NCBI GenBank assembly: GCA_937873275.1
Contig: CALMRC010000121.1
Coordinates: forward strand, 1 to 37,765
Direction: 5' to 3'
Source of the DNA: an uncultured Spirochaetota bacterium
GTDB lineage: Bacteria; Spirochaetota; Spirochaetia; Treponematales; UBA12059
DNA: 37,765 nucleotides
How positions within the stretch are numbered: position 1 is the stretch's first letter; each line of letters begins with the position of its first letter. Below are positions 33,208-37,765 of the stretch, in pieces. The position numbers and the translations under genes were made by a program. Under the pieces are notes generated by a model that saw only the letters and a list, made by a program, of their open reading frames with translations, made no database searches and was not told the origin of the DNA.

Positions 33208-35199
33208 TCAGCCTTCTCCGCTCTTGATCCTCTCGATCTCGTCCCGGAGGATGGCCGCCTCCTCGAACTCCAGGTTCTTGGCGTGTCCGAGCATCTGGGC
33301 TTCCAGGGCCTTGATCAGGGCCTTCTTCTGCTCGGGCACCAGGAGATTGAAGGCCCCCTTCAAGGTCCCGATCTCGGTCTCCACGACCTGCTCCTTCTCC
33401 TCCTGGTGGCGGAGCAGGATGTCGTGGACGGCCTTCTTGATGGTGACCGGGGTGATCCCGTGGGCCTCGTTGTAGGCCGTCTGGGCCGCCCGGCGGCGGT
33501 TGGTCTCGTCGATGGCGATCCGCATGGCGTCGGACATGCGGTCCGCGTACAGGGCCACCATGCCCGCGGCGTTTCGCGCCGCCCGGCCGATGATCTGGAT
33601 CAGGCTCGTGGCGCTGCGCAAAAAGCCGATCTTGTCGGCGTCCAGTATGGCGATGAAGGAGACTTCGGGCAGGTCGATGCCCTCCCGCAGGAGGTTGATC
33701 CCCACCAGGACGTCGTACTCCCCGAGGCGCAGGGCCTTGAGGATCTCGACCCGCTCGATGGTCTCCACCTCGCTGTGGATGTACCGGACCTTGAGGGCCA
33801 GGCCGGACAGGTACTCCGTGAGCTCCTCGGCCATCCGCTTGGTCAAGGTGAGGATGAGACTCCGCTCCCCCCGCTCGATCCGCTTGCGGATCTCCGCGTA
33901 GATGTCCTCCATCTGCCCCTCGCTGGGCCGCACCGAGAGCTCGGGATCCACCAGGCCCGTGGGACGGATGAGCTGCTCCGCCACCGTGGCGCTGCGCTCC
34001 AGCTCGAAGGGGCCGGGGGTGGCGGACACGTAGACCACCTTGTCCGTGATGGTCTCGAACTCCTCGAACTTGAGGGGACGGTTGTCCAGGGCGCAGGGCA
34101 GTCGGAAACCGTAGTCCACCAGGGTGGTCTTCCGACTCCGGTCCCCGGCGTACATGGCCCCGATCTGGGGGACCGACACGTGGGACTCGTCGATGAAGGT
34201 CAGGAAGTCCTTGGGAAAATAGTCCAGGAGGACCCCGGGGCGCTCTCCCCGTCCCCGGCCCGCCAGGGGGGCGGAGTAGTTCTCGATCCCCGGGCAGTAG
34301 CCCATCTCGGTCAGGAGCTCGATGTCGTACTCCGTCCGGGTCTTGAGCCGCTGGGCCTCCACGAGTTTGTTCTGGGCCAGGAACCGGGCGTACTGCTCGT
34401 CCAGCTCCGCCCGCAGGATGTCCACCGCCTTGTGGACCTGATCCTCGGGCATGACGAAGTGCTTGGCCGGGTAGACGACGGCCTCCTCCAGGTCGTCCGC
34501 GACGATAGCCCCGGAAATCGGGTCATACTTCCGGATCCGGGCCACCCGGTCGAAGTCCAGCTCGATCCGGTAGGCCTCGTTGGCGTAGGCGGGGTGGATC
34601 TCCAGGGTATCCCCCCGGACCCGGAACCGTCCCCGCTCCAGGACCGCGTCGTTCCGCTCGTACTGGAGGGACACCAGGCGGCGCTTCACGTCGTCCAGGT
34701 CGATCTCCGATCCCCGGTCGATGTAGACCCGCATGGCCCGGTAGAGGTCGGGGCTGCCCAGGCCGTAGATGCAGGAGACGGTGGCCACGATGATCACGTC
34801 CCGGCGCTCCATGAGGGCCGCCGTGGCGGCCAGTCGGAGCCGGTCGATCTCCTGGTTGATGTCCGCGTCCTTCTCGATGTAGAGGTCCCGGGTGGGGACG
34901 TAGGCCTCGGGTTGGTAGTAGTCGTAGTAGGAGACGAAGTACTCCACCGCGTTGTCCGGGAAGAAGTCCTTGAACTCCCGGTAGAGCTGGGCGGAGAGGG
35001 TCTTGTTGTGGGAGATGACCAGGGTGGGAAGCTGGACCTCCTCGATGACCTTGGCCATGGTGAAGGTCTTCCCGGAGCCCGTCACCCCCTTCAGGGTCTG
35101 GTACCGCTGGCCGGCCCGGATGCCCTTCGCCAGGGCCGAGATGGCCTGGGCCTGGTCGCCCGCGGGGCCGTAGGGTGCGACTACCTTAAATGGTTTCAT
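33208..35199 (-). CDS. uvrB: UvrABC excinuclease subunit B
   Basis: 663 aa, normal length. This is the damage-verifying helicase-like subunit of nucleotide excision repair. Walker A is GVTGSGKTFTMA. The beta-hairpin region is YYDYYQPEAYVPTRDLYIEK. DEAD-like TFIDESHVS, helicase motif V/VI stretches (GINLLREGIDLPEVSFIAILDADKIG, with QIIGRAARNA), and a C-terminal UVR domain (LEAQMLGHAKNLEFEEAAILRDEI) are all present. The ATG follows AGGGAGAGG; this site adjoins a 9-bp repeat array in the htrA-uvrB spacer. No good -35/-10 pair was found right upstream, so it may be read from the htrA promoter. Confidence 0.98.
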   Translation of the reverse strand: MKPFKVVAPYGPAGDQAQAISALAKGIRAGQRYQTLKGVTGSGKTFTMAKVIEEVQLPTLVISHNKTLSAQLYREFKDFFPDNAVEYFVSYYDYYQPEAYVPTRDLYIEKDADINQEIDRLRLAATAALMERRDVIIVATVSCIYGLGSPDLYRAMRVYIDRGSEIDLDDVKRRLVSLQYERNDAVLERGRFRVRGDTLEIHPAYANEAYRIELDFDRVARIRKYDPISGAIVADDLEEAVVYPAKHFVMPEDQVHKAVDILRAELDEQYARFLAQNKLVEAQRLKTRTEYDIELLTEMGYCPGIENYSAPLAGRGRGERPGVLLDYFPKDFLTFIDESHVSVPQIGAMYAGDRSRKTTLVDYGFRLPCALDNRPLKFEEFETITDKVVYVSATPGPFELERSATVAEQLIRPTGLVDPELSVRPSEGQMEDIYAEIRKRIERGERSLILTLTKRMAEELTEYLSGLALKVRYIHSEVETIERVEILKALRLGEYDVLVGINLLREGIDLPEVSFIAILDADKIGFLRSATSLIQIIGRAARNAAGMVALYADRMSDAMRIAIDETNRRRAAQTAYNEAHGITPVTIKKAVHDILLRHQEEKEQVVETEIGTLKGAFNLLVPEQKKALIKALEAQMLGHAKNLEFEEAAILRDEIERIKSGEG

Positions 35200-35206
35200 C
35201 CTCTCC

Positions 35207-35279
35207 CTATCCTGTCTATCCTGTCCCGTCCGAAATTACGCGGTACGTCCGGCTCCGTGCTCTCCGTGAGCTCCGTGGT
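35207..35279. repeat. 9-bp tandem arrays in the htrA-uvrB spacer (element D)
   Basis: Two CTATCCTGT units (35207-35224) followed by CCCGTCCGA, a ~20-bp unique stretch, then CTCCGTGCT, CTCCGTGAG, CTCCGTGGT (35253-35279). Both arrays run in the same orientation, unlike elements A-C. The first abuts the uvrB ribosome-binding site. Confidence 0.6.
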
Positions 35280-35305
35280 GAGTCCAGGAATGGACGGCTC
35301 GCCTC

Positions 35306-36568
35306 CTATTCCTGTTTGCGGTACTCGGCGCGGTCCGACAGGGCGAGCTTGACCGACAGCTTCCGTCCGGAGCGGTAGTACTCCACCTCCACCTCCTGGC
35401 CGGGCTTGGTGTCCTCCAGGGCGGAATACAGGTCCGCGATGCTGGCCACCTTCTTTCCCGCGATGGCGGTGATGATGTCCCCGCCCACATAGAAGACGCT
35501 GGAGTAGTACCGCGCGGGGGTGGAACCGCCCCGGATGCCCGCGCGGTCCGCGTTGCCGTTCCGCCGGGCCTGGGAAACCAGGAGGCCCTGCTCCACGGGC
35601 ACCGGGTACCCCTTTTCCTTCATGAACTCCACCAGGGCCGGGAAGAGCTGGACCGCGGTGATGTCGATCCACCCCCGCTTGACCATGCCGTACCGGATCA
35701 GGTCCGGGACGACCCGCTTGGCGGTGTTCACGGGGACGGCGAAGCCGACCCCCACGGAGCCGCCGGAGGGGGAATAGATCATGGTGTTGATGCCGATCAT
35801 CTCCCCCCGGGAATTGAGCAAGGGGCCCCCGGAATTGCCGGGGTTGATGGAGGCGTCGGTCTGGATCATGTCCCGGATGATGGTCTTCTGGTCCTGCTGG
35901 ACGGGCCGCCCGATCCCAGAGACGATGCCCCGGGTCAGGGTCCTCTCCAGGCCGAAGGGGTTTCCGATGGCCAGGACCTTCTGCCCGACCCGGAGTCCCG
36001 AGGAATCCCCGTAGGGGATGACCGTGAGGCGCCGGTCCTTGGGGGGATCGAACTTGAGCACCGCCAGGTCGTTCTCCTCGTCCGTGCCCTGGACCTTGCC
36101 CTCGTATCGGCTGCCGTCGGAGAGATTGACGTAGACCTTGAAGGCGTCCTTCACGACGTGGTTGTTGGTCAGCACGTAGCCCGCGGGATCGATGATGGAT
36201 CCGGAGCCGGAGCCGCCGGCGCTGGGAACGGGCTCCAGGAAGTAGTTGATCGAGACGACTTCGGTGGTGATGTTGACCACCCCGGAATTGAGTCGCTCGT
36301 AGACACTGATGTTCTCCCGCTCGTCCTGGGTGTATTCCTGGGACGTGTCGGCGTTGAGCACATGCGGGGACGCGAGGACCCCAGGCTCCGGGGCGGAGGG
36401 GGGAGCCCCGGCGTCGTACCGTTCCAGAGCCGCGGGCGCGGCTCCCTCCGGGGCCGCGGCGGCGGGGGCCGGAAGGCGGATGAATCCGAGTCCGAAGGCC
36501 GCCAGAAGGGCGACGGCGAAGGAACAGACCGAGAACAGCAGGACCTGTCCGCGGGAATAGAGCCTCAT
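35306..36568 (-). CDS. htrA: HtrA/Deg-family periplasmic serine protease
   Basis: 420 aa. An N-terminal signal-anchor (about residues 8-32) and an Ala/Pro-rich linker lead to a trypsin-like domain with the catalytic triad His (VLTNNHVVKD), Asp (ENDLAVLKF) and Ser (SINPGNSGGPLL). One C-terminal PDZ domain follows (VGGDIITAIAGKKVASIADLYSALED). It degrades or refolds damaged envelope proteins. A single PDZ and a retained TM resemble DegS/HtrA-like forms. The ATG follows AAGGAGA. The promoter is TTGGCA-N17-TATCAT. It diverges from the phospholipase-like gene. The spacer to uvrB carries short tandem repeats. Confidence 0.95.
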   Translation of the reverse strand: MRLYSRGQVLLFSVCSFAVALLAAFGLGFIRLPAPAAAAPEGAAPAALERYDAGAPPSAPEPGVLASPHVLNADTSQEYTQDERENISVYERLNSGVVNITTEVVSINYFLEPVPSAGGSGSGSIIDPAGYVLTNNHVVKDAFKVYVNLSDGSRYEGKVQGTDEENDLAVLKFDPPKDRRLTVIPYGDSSGLRVGQKVLAIGNPFGLERTLTRGIVSGIGRPVQQDQKTIIRDMIQTDASINPGNSGGPLLNSRGEMIGINTMIYSPSGGSVGVGFAVPVNTAKRVVPDLIRYGMVKRGWIDITAVQLFPALVEFMKEKGYPVPVEQGLLVSQARRNGNADRAGIRGGSTPARYYSSVFYVGGDIITAIAGKKVASIADLYSALEDTKPGQEVEVEYYRSGRKLSVKLALSDRAEYRKQE

Positions 36569-36588
36569 AGAAGTCTCCTTACCTTTTC

Positions 36589-36617
36589 ATGATACTTGTT
36601 TTCCGGGAAATTGCCAA
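36589..36617 (-). promoter_or_regulatory. htrA promoter
   Basis: On the minus strand, TTGGCA (36617-36612), 17 bp, TATCAT (36594-36589); the leader of about 15-20 nt carries AAGGAGA. Confidence 0.65.
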
Positions 36618-36626
36618 CGAACTCGC

Positions 36627-36656
36627 TTCCTCCTCCGGGCGTTCCCGGTGTATTTT
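36627..36656 (+). promoter_or_regulatory. Promoter of the phospholipase-like gene (leaderless)
   Basis: TTCCTC (36627-36632, weak), 18 bp, TATTTT (36651-36656), then 8 nt to the ATG at 36665. There is no Shine-Dalgarno sequence. Confidence 0.4.
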
Positions 36657-36664
36657 AACCTACC

Positions 36665-37732
36665 ATGCCCTCCCAGATCGCCCATGTCCTGGTCGGGGAA
36701 GCCGCCCTAGCCCGGGCGGCCCCCGGTACGGCGGACGCCCTCCGTTCCGGTTCCCGGGGCTCCTTCTTCCGCCTGGGCTGCCAGGGTCCGGACATATTCT
36801 ACCACAGCCAGCGGACCCGGCCCGTGGCCCTCCACTACGGGGTACTGGTCCACCGGCGGGGCTTCGGACGTCTTCTGGAAGGCATGCTGGAGACATGGAT
36901 TCGGGAGGACGGGGACCCCGACTCCCCCTGGGCGGCTTTCCTGCTTGGTTTCGCGACCCACGGAGCCCTGGACCGGGCCGCCCACCCCTACATCGTACAC
37001 GGTTCCGGATGGACCGAGCCCGGGAAGCCCGAGACCGAACGGTACCGGGGCTGCCACGCCTTCCTCGAGCGCATCCTGGACATCCTCCTGTGGGAGCGCC
37101 GCACGGGCATGCCCGTCTCGTCCTTCGACGCCGGATCCCGTCTCCTGCCGCCCGGGGACTTCCCCGCGGAATTCCCGGAGCGGATGACGGCTGCCCTCCG
37201 ACGGGCCTATCCCGCGGAAACCGCCGGGGATCCCCGGCTCCCGGACCGCATCTCGAACGCCCTTGCGGATACCCGCAGGTTCCTCCTCCTGACGAATCCC
37301 GCGGCGACGGGCCGGAATCCGGATTCCCCCGGGGAGGGATCCGAGGCCGCCCGGCATTTCCGGGGACCCCATGCCCGGAGGATCATCTCCGTGCTGTACC
37401 CGGAGACCTTCGACCGGGGGGTCGACTGGGCCTCGGACCGGGGCCGTCCCTGGGTCCACCCCTGCCGGGGGGAGCCGGAGCGGCGTGAGAGCTTCTACGA
37501 TCTCTGCGAAACCGCGGAATCCGAGGCCGGGGGCCTGCTCCGTCAGGTCCTGGACGGATTCCGAAGCCGTTCCGTGCCGCCGGGCCTGGAGGACGCCGGG
37601 GGCAACGGGACCCTGAACGTCGGGGATTTGGACGGGAAGCCGGCGAAGCCCCGCTTCAAGGATCCCCTGCCCCTGTACGAGGCTATGACGGAGGAGCTCC
37701 GGGCGCGCAGATCGGACGAACTGCCGCATTGA
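36665..37732 (+). CDS. Zinc-dependent phospholipase C-like protein
   Basis: 355 aa. The N-terminal ~190 residues match the Zn-dependent phospholipase C / S1-P1 nuclease-like helical fold: PSQIAHVLVGEAAL start, LGCQGPDIFYHSQ, ALHYGVLVHRRG, and FATHGALDRAAHPYIVHGSG, giving the His/Asp set (IAH, GPD, HYG, THGALDRAAHPY) expected to hold zinc. There is no signal peptide, unlike secreted phospholipases, so it is probably an intracellular member of unknown substrate. The C-terminal half is Arg- and Pro-rich without a recognised domain. The start lies 8 nt after a -10 box and is leaderless. A promoter for the next gene overlaps its stop. Confidence 0.8.
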   Translation: MPSQIAHVLVGEAALARAAPGTADALRSGSRGSFFRLGCQGPDIFYHSQRTRPVALHYGVLVHRRGFGRLLEGMLETWIREDGDPDSPWAAFLLGFATHGALDRAAHPYIVHGSGWTEPGKPETERYRGCHAFLERILDILLWERRTGMPVSSFDAGSRLLPPGDFPAEFPERMTAALRRAYPAETAGDPRLPDRISNALADTRRFLLLTNPAATGRNPDSPGEGSEAARHFRGPHARRIISVLYPETFDRGVDWASDRGRPWVHPCRGEPERRESFYDLCETAESEAGGLLRQVLDGFRSRSVPPGLEDAGGNGTLNVGDLDGKPAKPRFKDPLPLYEAMTEELRARRSDELPH

Positions 37733-37757
37733 CCGCCCGTCGGGCCCCGTATACTAT
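37729..37757 (+). promoter_or_regulatory. Promoter for a gene beyond the window
   Basis: TTGACC (37729-37734, overlapping the TGA stop), 17 bp, TACTAT (37752-37757). It points rightward at the window edge; the gene it serves is not visible. Confidence 0.5.
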
Positions 37758-37765
37758 GGGTTCGA

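Overview
The window looks like chromosomal DNA of a high-G+C (about two-thirds G+C by eye), probably uncultivated, spirochaete. The main evidence is a clear homologue of the spirochaetal cytoplasmic filament protein CfpA. It stands next to a pyruvate phosphate dikinase-like gene and diverges from a von Willebrand A (vWA) gene and a large membrane-anchored, lipocalin-like protein. From memory, this recalls the Treponema pallidum TP0746-TP0751 neighbourhood. No phage, insertion sequence, CRISPR array, rRNA or tRNA was recognised. Coding density is high and no spacer exceeds 300 bases.

Layout. 0-1.3 kb: a leaderless ferredoxin-type Fe-S protein (-). 1.4-2.0 kb: a small exported protein (+). 2.0-6.1 kb: murE-ddl, overlapping by ATGA, then rocD (ornithine aminotransferase) behind its own promoter. 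Spirochaete peptidoglycan is known to carry L-ornithine, so these three genes may be functionally linked. 6.1-10.0 kb: an orphan sensor histidine kinase diverging from a large TPR protein, then an unrecognised 185-aa protein. 10.1-16.1 kb (-): cfpA, an unrecognised two-domain protein with a histone-H1-like linker, and a PpdK-like protein whose ATP-grasp half has lost key residues. 16.3-19.7 kb (+): vWA protein, NrnA-type DHH phosphoesterase, lipocalin-like (pallilysin-related?) protein. 19.8-23.0 kb (-): small membrane protein, miaB, LapA-like protein, SPOR protein. 23.1-28.3 kb (-): a purine/folate block with PurH split into two genes (AICAR formyltransferase and IMP cyclohydrolase), folE2, folD and a PLP aminotransferase. 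28.5-30.8 kb (+): a dCache-HAMP-PP2C-TPR phosphatase. 30.9-36.6 kb (-): an Old-Yellow-Enzyme-type flavo-Fe-S oxidoreductase, uvrB and an HtrA protease. 36.7-37.7 kb (+): a zinc-dependent phospholipase C-like protein.

Two window-wide patterns stand out. First, promoters are very uniform (TTGNCN, usually 17 bp, TATACT-like). In six cases the -10 box ends only 6-8 nt before the ATG and there is no Shine-Dalgarno sequence, which implies leaderless mRNAs. Second, three spacers between 24.4 and 28.5 kb hold 135-151 bp elements built of inverted arrays of degenerate 7-bp repeats around a unique core. A fourth spacer at 35.2 kb holds 9-bp arrays. These arrays supply parts of promoters and a stop codon to the neighbouring genes.

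The strongest candidate for an undescribed system is the cfpA-X-ppdK operon. CfpA ends in a basic tail with two AT-hook-like GRP cores, X carries a Lys/Ala/Pro-rich H1-like segment, and the PpdK-like enzyme keeps its phospho-histidine and PEP domains but not its nucleotide site. Together they suggest a filament-nucleoid link with an attached PEP-responsive protein. This is inference from sequence only.
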